From: Acetofilamentum sp.
Lineage (GTDB): Bacteria; Bacteroidota; Bacteroidia; Bacteroidales; JAFGXI01
DNA: 12,877 nt
NCBI GenBank assembly: GCA_020720565.1
Contig: DYOK01000013.1
Location: 1 to 12,877 of the forward strand
Reading direction: 5' to 3'
Shown here: positions 6,265-12,877 of the stretch, piece after piece
Numbering within the stretch: position 1 is the first letter of the stretch
Layout of the letters: every line of letters starts with the position of its first letter
Program-made: the position numbers and the translations under genes
The notes under the pieces: generated by a model
Told to the model about the DNA's origin: nothing
The model's database searches: none
What the model saw: the letters and a program-made list of their open reading frames with translations, nothing else

Positions 6265-8313
6265 ATGAACGTCAAGCAAATTATACCCAAAGAGATATCG
6301 TGGATGGCTTTTAACGCAAGAGTATTGCAAGAAGCCGCCGATTCTGCAAATCCCATTATGGATCGACTTCATTTTTTAGGGATTTATTCGAACAATCTCG
6401 ACGAGTTTTATCGTGTTCGTATGGCCACTTTGCACCGCCTTTCACATTTGGGGAAAAAAGCCTACGACCTTTTGGGCTATCACCCTCAAGATGTGATTGA
6501 GCAAATACACCAAATTGCCTTACAACAACAGAGCGAGTTTGCTCGAGTTTATAACGAGTTAATTCAAGATTTGAAAACGTTTGGCGTCGATATTGTCGAT
6601 GTGGAACAATTGGACGAAAAACAAAAAACATTTGTGCACCAGTATTTTACTGGAAAAGTTCAAGCACAACTGATGCCCATTATGTTGTCGCAAACTCAAA
6701 ATTTCCCCAAATTGCACGATAACGTCGTTTATTTAGCTGTGGAAATTATCAAACATTATAAAAGTGCACCAGAATATGCCCTAATTGAGATACCTGCAAC
6801 TAAAATTGATCGATTTATCATTGTTCCAAACGAAGGACAGCGAACTTCGATTATGTTTCTCGACGATATGATTCGCTACGGGTTAAAACTCATTTTTAAA
6901 ACATTCGATATTAAAGATTTGTCGGCTTATACTATCAAGTTTACAAAAGATGCCGAGCTCGACATTAAAGACGATGTAAGCGAAACTTATTCCGACAAAT
7001 TGCTGCAAAGTTTAAAGAAAAGAAAAGATGCCGATGCGGTTCGCCTGATTTACGACAAAAAGATGCCCAAATCGATGTTGCAGTTTTTTCTTAAAAAACT
7101 CAAATTAAAACAAAATAAAAACATCATTTCGGGAGGGCGTTATCATAATTTTAAAGATTTTTTACAATTTCCTAATTTAGATATTTTCGACAAAGGCCCA
7201 CAGATTAATCCGTCATTTGTGCCCAAACAAATCGAACAAGCCCATAGTATTTTTAATCACCTCGACAAAAAAGACGAGCTGCTTTATTTACCTTATAATA
7301 AGTTCGATTCTTTTATCGAAATGTTGCGCGAAGCCAGTATCGATCCCAATGTAAAAAGTATCAAGATTACACTATACCGCTTAGCCAAACATAGTGCGGT
7401 AATCGATGCACTTGTAAATGCTGCCCGTAACGGGAAGGATGTTACAGCTGTTATCGAGCTACAAGCCCGATTCGATGAGGAAGCCAACTTACATTGGAGC
7501 GAAATTTTAACAGAAGAAGGTGTAAAAATAATTCATGGCATCCCCAAACTGAAAATTCATGCTAAAGCCTGCCTTATCGAAAGGGTAGCCCAACAAAAAA
7601 GAACATACTATGCGGCAGTGAGCACGGGTAATTTTAACGAATCGACTTCGAAAATCTATACCGATGCTTTATTGTTGACTTCAAACCCCAAAATTACCAG
7701 AGAAATATACAAATTATTTCATTTTTTTACCAAAAATTTCGATGTGCCAACTTTTAATCATTTAATCATTTCGCCTTTCGATACCCGTCGAAAACTAAAG
7801 AAATTGATTTATTTCGAGATTGAACAAGCACAGAAAAAGAAACCTGCATCGATTCAAATTAAAGTGAATAATTTAGTCGATAACGAGTTGATTCAATGGT
7901 TGACCGATGCCGCTAAGGCTGGTGTCAAAGTCGTTTTGCTAATTCGAGGGATGAATGCGATTAAACCTGATGGAATAAAAGGGATGGAAGTGCGATGCGT
8001 AATTGACAAGTATCTTGAGCACAGTCGCTTTTTTATCTTTGGAAACGCTGGGCAAACCCGTGTGTTTATTGCCTCGTCCGATTTAATGACCCGCAGTCTC
8101 GACCGAAGGGTAGAGTTGATATGTCCCATTTATGACCCTAATATCCAAAAGCAAGTTATTGAATTATTCAAATTACATGCTGCCGATAATGTAAAAGCTC
8201 GTATTCACGACAATAATTTGCTCAATCAATATTATCGTGTAAATTCAAACAAGCCCATTAGAAGTCAATTTAAAATTGCCGAATACCTACTCGAATTAGA
8301 AAACAATAAATAG
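6265..8313 (+). CDS. ppk1: Polyphosphate kinase 1
   Basis: Reversibly transfers the gamma-phosphate of ATP to a growing inorganic polyphosphate chain. At 682 aa it has the usual four-domain length. The N-terminal domain carries SWMAFNARVLQEA (12-24) and IYSNNLDEFYRVRM (40-53), the family's ATP-contacting signature. The head domain follows, to about residue 315. The two PLD-like catalytic domains contain the phospho-accepting His in KIHAKACLIE (H432), the STGNFNE loop (453-459), and the second essential His in YLEHSRFF (H586). R372 and R402 (TLYR, QARFDEE) sit in the usual phosphate-binding segments. The start at ATG 6265 gives the normal distance to the first motif; a modest AGGAG (6243-6247) lies rather far upstream. 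It follows sixA in the same direction and converges on the TPR/SPOR gene. Its TAG stop is the first codon of a repeated hairpin (8309-8326). Confidence 0.97.
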   Translation: MNVKQIIPKEISWMAFNARVLQEAADSANPIMDRLHFLGIYSNNLDEFYRVRMATLHRLSHLGKKAYDLLGYHPQDVIEQIHQIALQQQSEFARVYNELIQDLKTFGVDIVDVEQLDEKQKTFVHQYFTGKVQAQLMPIMLSQTQNFPKLHDNVVYLAVEIIKHYKSAPEYALIEIPATKIDRFIIVPNEGQRTSIMFLDDMIRYGLKLIFKTFDIKDLSAYTIKFTKDAELDIKDDVSETYSDKLLQSLKKRKDADAVRLIYDKKMPKSMLQFFLKKLKLKQNKNIISGGRYHNFKDFLQFPNLDIFDKGPQINPSFVPKQIEQAHSIFNHLDKKDELLYLPYNKFDSFIEMLREASIDPNVKSIKITLYRLAKHSAVIDALVNAARNGKDVTAVIELQARFDEEANLHWSEILTEEGVKIIHGIPKLKIHAKACLIERVAQQKRTYYAAVSTGNFNESTSKIYTDALLLTSNPKITREIYKLFHFFTKNFDVPTFNHLIISPFDTRRKLKKLIYFEIEQAQKKKPASIQIKVNNLVDNELIQWLTDAAKAGVKVVLLIRGMNAIKPDGIKGMEVRCVIDKYLEHSRFFIFGNAGQTRVFIASSDLMTRSLDRRVELICPIYDPNIQKQVIELFKLHAADNVKARIHDNNLLNQYYRVNSNKPIRSQFKIAEYLLELENNK

Positions 8314-8326
8314 GTCGAAGACCTTA
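8309..8326. terminator. 18-bp hairpin repeat, copy 2: shared stop codons and likely bidirectional terminator
   Basis: AATAGGTCGAAGACCTTA is identical to 685-702 and 9766-9783. The leading TAG (8311-8313) stops ppk1 on the plus strand, and the trailing TTA (8324-8326) is the TAA stop of the TPR/SPOR gene on the minus strand. The two convergent genes are therefore separated only by the ten-base core GTCGAAGACC. T-rich DNA follows on both sides (GGATTTTTT on plus, TATTTATTG on minus), which suits termination in both directions. Confidence 0.7.
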
Positions 8327-9307
8327 GGATTTTTTACCGTTAACAAACTTAACTATAAAAGCATCGCCGATACCGCAAACGGATTTCGCCTTGAGTGCTT
8401 CTTCTTTACTCCCAAAATCGCCGATATAGTATTTGTATTGTTCGCCTACTTTTTCGAAACTTAAAGGCAATGTACCTGAATACAATTTCTTTTGCTCAAG
8501 TGTCGATGCTTGCGTACTCATTGAGGCTATTTGGATGCGATAAGTAATTTTTCCAGTTGTTGAATTAGTGGTCGAAACCGTTCTGGTTTCGTTCACAAGT
8601 AGCTTAGTCGCTTGAGTTGTTGGCTTTGTTGTTTGAGTAGTTGTTTGGCTGGTTTCTATTTTACTAACAGGAGCACTTGCTTTTTCGACGGGTTTTACTG
8701 TTTGTTCGTTTTCGGTAGGCGTTGGTTCGATTATAGCTACATCAGAACTGTGGTCTAGTTTGGTTTCTTTTATTGTTTCTTCTGTCTTGCTATCAGGTTT
8801 TTCCGTAGCCTGTGACGATTCCTTCTTTTGTAATTCAGACTGGCAAATGTCGAGTTGTTTTTGCACAATAGGTTCTTCGCTTGGGCGCTTGGTTTTGTGT
8901 AACCCGTTGAGGTAGGTCTGATACGAATCGATGGCCTCTTTGTACTGTTTATTAGCTTGGTACGATTGAGCCAATGCAAAATGCAACTTCGGGTCAATTT
9001 CGGGATCGATAGATTTGGCTTTTTCGAAGTAAGGAACTGCTTTTGCGGCATCGTCATTTTTGAGATAACATGCGCCAATTTTAAAATTTAACAACCCATT
9101 GTTAGGGTTAAGTGCATGGGCCTCTAAAAAACGAGGCAGTGCTTTCTGAAAATTGCCATCGAAAAAGAAACCATCACCCGCCTCGAGAGCGGCTACAGCC
9201 TTATTAAAATCTTCTTCGGTGCTAAAATTTTTCTTTTTAAATTCGACATCTTGTGCCATTAAAACGAGGGAGGTGCTCAAAATGAGCATGGTAAAAAATA
9301 TCTTCAT
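8324..9307 (-). CDS. Secreted/periplasmic TPR protein with C-terminal SPOR-like domain
   Basis: From ATG at 9307 this is a 327-aa exported protein. The signal peptide is MKIFFTMLILSTSLVLMA, cleaved before QDVEF. About three tetratricopeptide repeats follow (AGDGFFFDGNFQKALPRFLE; NNGLLNFKIGACYLKNDDAA; PKLHFALAQSYQANKQYKEA), then a low-complexity Thr/Lys/Glu/Pro linker, and a C-terminal segment (TYRIQIASMSTQ...YYIGDFGSKEEALKA...AFIVKFVNGKK) that looks like a SPOR domain, which binds denuded peptidoglycan glycan. TPR plus SPOR suggests a cell-wall-associated scaffold; no enzymatic motif is present. A TTG 21 bp further upstream extends the frame, but it lies inside a perfect -7 box (TACATTTG), so ATG 9307 is preferred. 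The gene shares a hairpin stop region with convergent ppk1. Confidence 0.85.
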   Translation of the reverse strand: MKIFFTMLILSTSLVLMAQDVEFKKKNFSTEEDFNKAVAALEAGDGFFFDGNFQKALPRFLEAHALNPNNGLLNFKIGACYLKNDDAAKAVPYFEKAKSIDPEIDPKLHFALAQSYQANKQYKEAIDSYQTYLNGLHKTKRPSEEPIVQKQLDICQSELQKKESSQATEKPDSKTEETIKETKLDHSSDVAIIEPTPTENEQTVKPVEKASAPVSKIETSQTTTQTTKPTTQATKLLVNETRTVSTTNSTTGKITYRIQIASMSTQASTLEQKKLYSGTLPLSFEKVGEQYKYYIGDFGSKEEALKAKSVCGIGDAFIVKFVNGKKS

Positions 9308-9325
9308 GATTAAGTAACTTTTAGC

Positions 9326-9333
9326 CAAATGTA
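9326..9333 (-). promoter_or_regulatory. Candidate Bacteroidota -7 promoter element for the TPR/SPOR gene
   Basis: On the minus strand this reads TACATTTG, a full match to the TAnnTTTG -7 consensus, 19 bases before the ATG at 9307. No clear TTG is present at -33, so this is a half-supported promoter. Confidence 0.4.
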
Positions 9334-9765
9334 AGGGTAAAAAGCATAAATTTGATGAGTAACTTTTTATTTGTTATAAACATTTTTCTGTTAAGCTTTA
9401 TGGTGATTTAATTCGAAATGTAAATAACTGATAATTAAATATATTTCCTTTTTTGTTTACCTTTTAAGTAATATACCCTTGATTAGGGAAATTTACAAAC
9501 GCCTTAATTTGAAAGATAAGTACTTGAAATAAATTAATGTCTTACTCTATTACAATACTTCGATAAACTTTTCAAAAATTCATTTAATAAAGATGCAAGA
9601 ATCTGATAATTAGCACACAATCAAAATAATCAACATTTTTTTGTAAATTCTGATTATTAGACAGTTAAATAACAACAACAAAGTCTTGATATTAAGTATT
9701 ATCAAATAATTTAATGTCATATTTTGTAAAGCCAAAATATAGATATAAATAGTTCCACAAAAAGC
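9334..9765. other. AT-rich intergenic region, no gene recognised
   Basis: About 430 bp of very AT-rich DNA between the divergently transcribed TPR/SPOR and kinase genes; it must hold the kinase promoter. No coding frame of substance, tRNA or strong hairpin was found. A near-repeat TCTGATAATTAG (9602-9613) / TCTGATTATTAG (9649-9660) and a small CCCT-AGGG hairpin (9476-9488) are visible but unremarkable at this base composition. Confidence 0.6.
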
Positions 9766-9783
9766 AATAGGTCGAAGACCTTA
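9766..9783. repeat. 18-bp hairpin repeat, copy 3 (leader of the kinase gene)
   Basis: AATAGGTCGAAGACCTTA, identical to the copies at 685-702 and 8309-8326. It lies 57 bp before the kinase ATG and is not at the end of any visible gene, unlike the other two copies. The frame upstream of ATG 9841 is open through it but has no usable start codon, so it is not coding. Confidence 0.75.
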
Positions 9784-9840
9784 ATTGATAAACTAACCAC
9801 CCATCAGTACAATTTTAAAATATTTACAATTACATATACA

Positions 9841-12800
9841 ATGAGTAAATTAAGATTTATAGCGGACAATGTGCTGTTTCTAGAGCTTCCGGCTTCCGTT
9901 AATAAAATATTTATTTTACGTACACAAGTCGAGATCGAGAAATTACTTTTTCATTCAAAACTGAGTGCCGTTCCAAATATTGTTTTAGATTGCTCTCGAT
10001 TAGAGTCTATTTCCCCTGAGCTAAGACGAATTGTTAACCAAATAATTGCAAATTCTGGTCTGCCTATCAAGGTGTATTTGGTCAATCCCAGTACTTATTT
10101 GCATGCATTTACAATGGTACTTAGATTAAGCAATCCAAATTTTACAATACTTATTTCGCCAAGTACCGAACAGGCATTAAAGTGCATTAAAAACCAGGTG
10201 TTTAATGAAATTACAGGCCGTAAGATTATTAAAAAATGGGAATACCATGCTCCCAGTGGTCGTTACCACTTCGAATTATATTATCTCGAAGGACATATTT
10301 TGTTGTCGCGTCCGTTTGGATTTGTGACCACCGTCGACGGAAAAAAAACGAACGAATTGTCAGCACTCGCCATCAAAGAACTGAAGTTAAAGCAATTCTA
10401 TCGTGTCTATGATTATCAATATTTGGAGTCGACCACTAAAGAAGTTAGGCATATTTTTACCAATTGGACTATGCCGCTGATTAAAGACATTCCCCTTTTA
10501 ATTTTTGCTCATACTAACGAGCCCATCAATACGCTGATTCGATTTGGGAAATTGCATATCGACGAACCAGGTAAAGTGATAATAGCCAAAGATTTGGAGG
10601 AAACGTTTCGTATCATTACTCAGCATCAGAATGGCGAATATTTTGTAGAAGAACACGAAAATTCTCAAAAAACAACTCAAGATGAACTGAATAGTATCTA
10701 CGAAAAGCATATCGAGTTGCTTTTGAACCAAAGTTGCGAGTTAAAAAATATCTTTGAATTGCTTGGCCGAATGGGCTGGGATTCTGAACTTAGTATACCA
10801 GATACCAGCTCGCTAAATGCTGATTTTGTTCCCATCTATCACGCTATAGACTTGGCACATAGCGATTTCCAAAACTTATTAGGCGAAAAAAACGAACAAG
10901 CCCTTCGAATTCACGAAAAAGAAGCGCAATTAAGTATTTTGCTCGATAATATAAGTAGTATTGCCATTTATGCATTCTCGCTCGATGGGCAAATACAATA
11001 CTGGAATAAAGCCGCGGAACAAATCTTTGGAATCGAAAAAACAACCATTTTACAAACCTTCTTATACGACCATCCGTATTTTTTACCATTTAAAGCAGAT
11101 ATTTTAGATTTGCTGCATCAAGCACAAAGTTTTAATCAAACCAAAGTGATGAGCGAGCCTAAATCCTATACCATCACTTTAGCTAGAAACGAACAAAAAC
11201 ATCTCGAAGGGACAAGCGTTTATGTAAAAAACCAATTGAGTGGTTTAATTTTCAGAATCGATGTCGACAACACCCAGAGACAAAAAAACGAAATTGAACT
11301 GACACAACACAAAACTAAGCTCGAACACTTGGTCGATCAAAAAATTGAAGAAATCAAAACCCAAGCTGTTCAGTTTAGATCGATACTCGAAAAATCTGCT
11401 CAAAGTATTTTTGTCACACAAAATTTTACTTTTAAGTACATCAACCCCAATGGAATCGCATTCTTTGCTTGTCCAATTGAGGAAATCTATCAGAACCAAT
11501 TAACCGATTTTATTAAACCAGAAGACCGATCTTCGTTCGTGCAGCGGTTTATCCAAAACGAAGAAAGTGTGACCGTACTTAAAATTCTGACCCACGACAA
11601 AGAGGAAAAATGGATCGAATTGACCACAGTTCCCATCGAGTGGGATGGAATAAAATCGACCTTAAATTATATTGTCGATATAACCATGCACAAAAAAAGC
11701 GAAGAAAACTTAATGCTGGCAAAAAAGAAGGCAGAAGACGCAGACCATTTAAAATCAAGTTTTTTAGCCAACATGAGCCACGAAATTCGTACACCACTCA
11801 ATGCCATTATTGGTTTCTCTCAACTTTTGGCGCAAGACCAAATTCCAGATGATCATAAAACCCGATATTTTAAATTGATCGATAATAACAGCCGTCAACT
11901 ATTAGATTTAATCGACGACATCATCGATATTGCTAAAATTGAGTCGGGACTAATTACGCTTAATCCTTCGTACTTTAACGTTAATGAGTTTTTAAAAGAA
12001 ATTCATGTCAACTTTAGAGAGTACATGAAGCAATACGAAAAGACCGACGAAATTCAGGCGCTGATAAAATTGCCTGTCAAAACCGAAGGCGTATTTATTA
12101 ACACCGATAGGACAAGAATAATGCAGGTTTGTAACAATCTTTTACATAATGCATTAAAGTTTACCAGAAAGGGAAGCATTACGCTTGGATATCGCTTAAT
12201 AGACCGTTATGGGCTCGAATTTTATGTCAAAGATACAGGTATTGGTATTCAATCCGACAGTATCGATGTGATTTTTAATCGGTTCCATCAACTTAATACA
12301 CAAAGGCCTACCAAATCGAAAGGGACAGGTTTGGGGCTAACCATCTCAAAAAATATTGTTGAGCTTTTAGGCGGTAAAATTTGGGTAGAATCAGATTTTG
12401 GCAAAGGTGCCACCTTCAAATTTACATTGCCATATAATGGCAATTTGGAACAAGCCGTTAGCTTAACCCCACGAAAAAACACCCCTGCTCTGCTCAATTG
12501 GTCCGACAAAACTATTTTATTGGCCGAAGACGAGGAATCGAACTATTTATTTTTAAAAGAAGCCTTGAGAAAAACAAAAGTTAAAATAATTTGGGTCGAA
12601 AATGGGAAAGAAGCCCTCGAAGTCCTCGCCCACAACACCCCAATCGATTTAATTTTAATGGATATTCAGATGCCTGTAATGAGTGGATATGAGAGCATGG
12701 AGCAGATTAAAGCCATGGGTTATCAAATACCAGTAATAGCTCAGACAGCCTATGCCATGGTCGAAGATAAAGAGCATATGTTGGCTTCGGGCTTCGATGC

Positions 12801-12867
12801 CTATTTGTCGAAACCAATTCAGATTAACGTATTATTAGAACGAATAAACGAATTTATTTATAGTTAA
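9841..12867 (+). CDS. Soluble hybrid sensor histidine kinase/response regulator with duplicated STAS-like N-terminus and two PAS domains
   Basis: A 1008-aa protein with no membrane segment or signal peptide, so cytoplasmic. The N-terminus (about 1-120) resembles a STAS/SpoIIAA fold (IVLDCSRLESIS, then SPSTEQALKCI), and about 140-262 looks like a second diverged copy. A linker with helical segments (about 280-365) leads to PAS 1 (about 366-478, AIYAFSLDGQIQYWN), a coiled coil (about 480-512) and PAS 2 (about 513-616). The HisKA domain has phospho-accepting H647 in FLANMSHEIRTPLNAIIGF. The HATPase domain has an N-box NNLLHNALKF (765-774), DTGIG (798-802) and GTGLGL (828-833). A C-terminal receiver has acidic E896/D897, phospho-accepting D941 (LILMDIQMP), T969 and K991. 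All catalytic residues are present, so phosphotransfer from H647 to D941 is expected. No separate regulator gene is adjacent, and the output and signal are unknown. It ends 10 bp before the window edge. Confidence 0.95.
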   Translation: MSKLRFIADNVLFLELPASVNKIFILRTQVEIEKLLFHSKLSAVPNIVLDCSRLESISPELRRIVNQIIANSGLPIKVYLVNPSTYLHAFTMVLRLSNPNFTILISPSTEQALKCIKNQVFNEITGRKIIKKWEYHAPSGRYHFELYYLEGHILLSRPFGFVTTVDGKKTNELSALAIKELKLKQFYRVYDYQYLESTTKEVRHIFTNWTMPLIKDIPLLIFAHTNEPINTLIRFGKLHIDEPGKVIIAKDLEETFRIITQHQNGEYFVEEHENSQKTTQDELNSIYEKHIELLLNQSCELKNIFELLGRMGWDSELSIPDTSSLNADFVPIYHAIDLAHSDFQNLLGEKNEQALRIHEKEAQLSILLDNISSIAIYAFSLDGQIQYWNKAAEQIFGIEKTTILQTFLYDHPYFLPFKADILDLLHQAQSFNQTKVMSEPKSYTITLARNEQKHLEGTSVYVKNQLSGLIFRIDVDNTQRQKNEIELTQHKTKLEHLVDQKIEEIKTQAVQFRSILEKSAQSIFVTQNFTFKYINPNGIAFFACPIEEIYQNQLTDFIKPEDRSSFVQRFIQNEESVTVLKILTHDKEEKWIELTTVPIEWDGIKSTLNYIVDITMHKKSEENLMLAKKKAEDADHLKSSFLANMSHEIRTPLNAIIGFSQLLAQDQIPDDHKTRYFKLIDNNSRQLLDLIDDIIDIAKIESGLITLNPSYFNVNEFLKEIHVNFREYMKQYEKTDEIQALIKLPVKTEGVFINTDRTRIMQVCNNLLHNALKFTRKGSITLGYRLIDRYGLEFYVKDTGIGIQSDSIDVIFNRFHQLNTQRPTKSKGTGLGLTISKNIVELLGGKIWVESDFGKGATFKFTLPYNGNLEQAVSLTPRKNTPALLNWSDKTILLAEDEESNYLFLKEALRKTKVKIIWVENGKEALEVLAHNTPIDLILMDIQMPVMSGYESMEQIKAMGYQIPVIAQTAYAMVEDKEHMLASGFDAYLSKPIQINVLLERINEFIYS

Positions 12868-12877
12868 TATTTAATTT

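Noticed and set aside
8770..9078. 102-codon minus-strand frame inside the TPR/SPOR gene
   Set aside because: Alternative frame of a well-supported gene with TPRs, signal peptide and SPOR-like end; Lys/Arg/Thr-rich shadow composition.
9602..9660. TCTGATAATTAG / TCTGATTATTAG pair as iterons or operator sites
   Set aside because: Only two imperfect copies in very AT-rich DNA; not distinguishable from chance.
9730..9840. Possible N-terminal extension of the kinase through hairpin copy 3
   Set aside because: The frame is open back to a TAA at 9727-9729 but contains no ATG, GTG or TTG start, and ATG 9841 opens a sensible STAS-like domain.

Overview
The window looks like chromosomal DNA of a low-GC member of the Bacteroidota, probably near the Bacteroidales/Marinilabiliales. 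The evidence is an STN-type TonB-dependent receptor with a carboxypeptidase-regulatory-like domain, a Bacteroidota-style REP-associated transposase, a TPR/SPOR lipid-envelope-type protein, a large soluble hybrid histidine kinase, weak Shine-Dalgarno sites and a good TAnnTTTG -7 box. Genus cannot be fixed from the sequence alone. TGA is a normal stop codon here, since pfk and sixA both end in TGA.

Layout, left to right. (1) 1-478, minus: a RAYT (Y1/HUH) transposase gene with an in-frame TGA, running off the left edge, with a REP-like hairpin just upstream. (2) 700-3396, minus: an 898-aa outer-membrane TonB-dependent receptor. (3) 3427-4105: a 679-bp non-autonomous transposable element with ~24-bp terminal inverted repeats and a perfect 10-bp target duplication. 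It lies 20 bp upstream of the receptor start and carries a hairpin-rich core instead of a transposase. (4) 4393-8313, plus: 6-phosphofructokinase, SixA-like phosphohistidine phosphatase and polyphosphate kinase 1, a phosphoryl-transfer cluster. A long foldback element (5492-5612) separates pfk from sixA. (5) 8324-9307, minus: a secreted TPR + SPOR protein convergent with ppk1. (6) 9841-12867, plus: a 1008-aa cytoplasmic hybrid sensor kinase whose N-terminus is a duplicated STAS-like domain.

An 18-bp sequence containing the hairpin GGTC-GAA-GACC occurs three times, identically: at the 3' end of the receptor gene, between ppk1 and the TPR gene (where it supplies the stop codons of both), and in the leader of the kinase gene. 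Together with the element upstream of the receptor, the pfk-sixA foldback and the RAYT hairpin, this gives the window an unusual density of small non-coding hairpin elements. These are its most interesting content.

Functional ties: ppk1 makes polyphosphate from ATP, SixA removes phosphate from phosphohistidine, and the phosphofructokinase has a mixed donor-site signature (Gly at the ATP-type position, Lys at the PPi-type position), so ATP versus PPi use is open. The receptor and TPR/SPOR protein are envelope proteins. No restriction, toxin or CRISPR system, tRNA or rRNA was seen.
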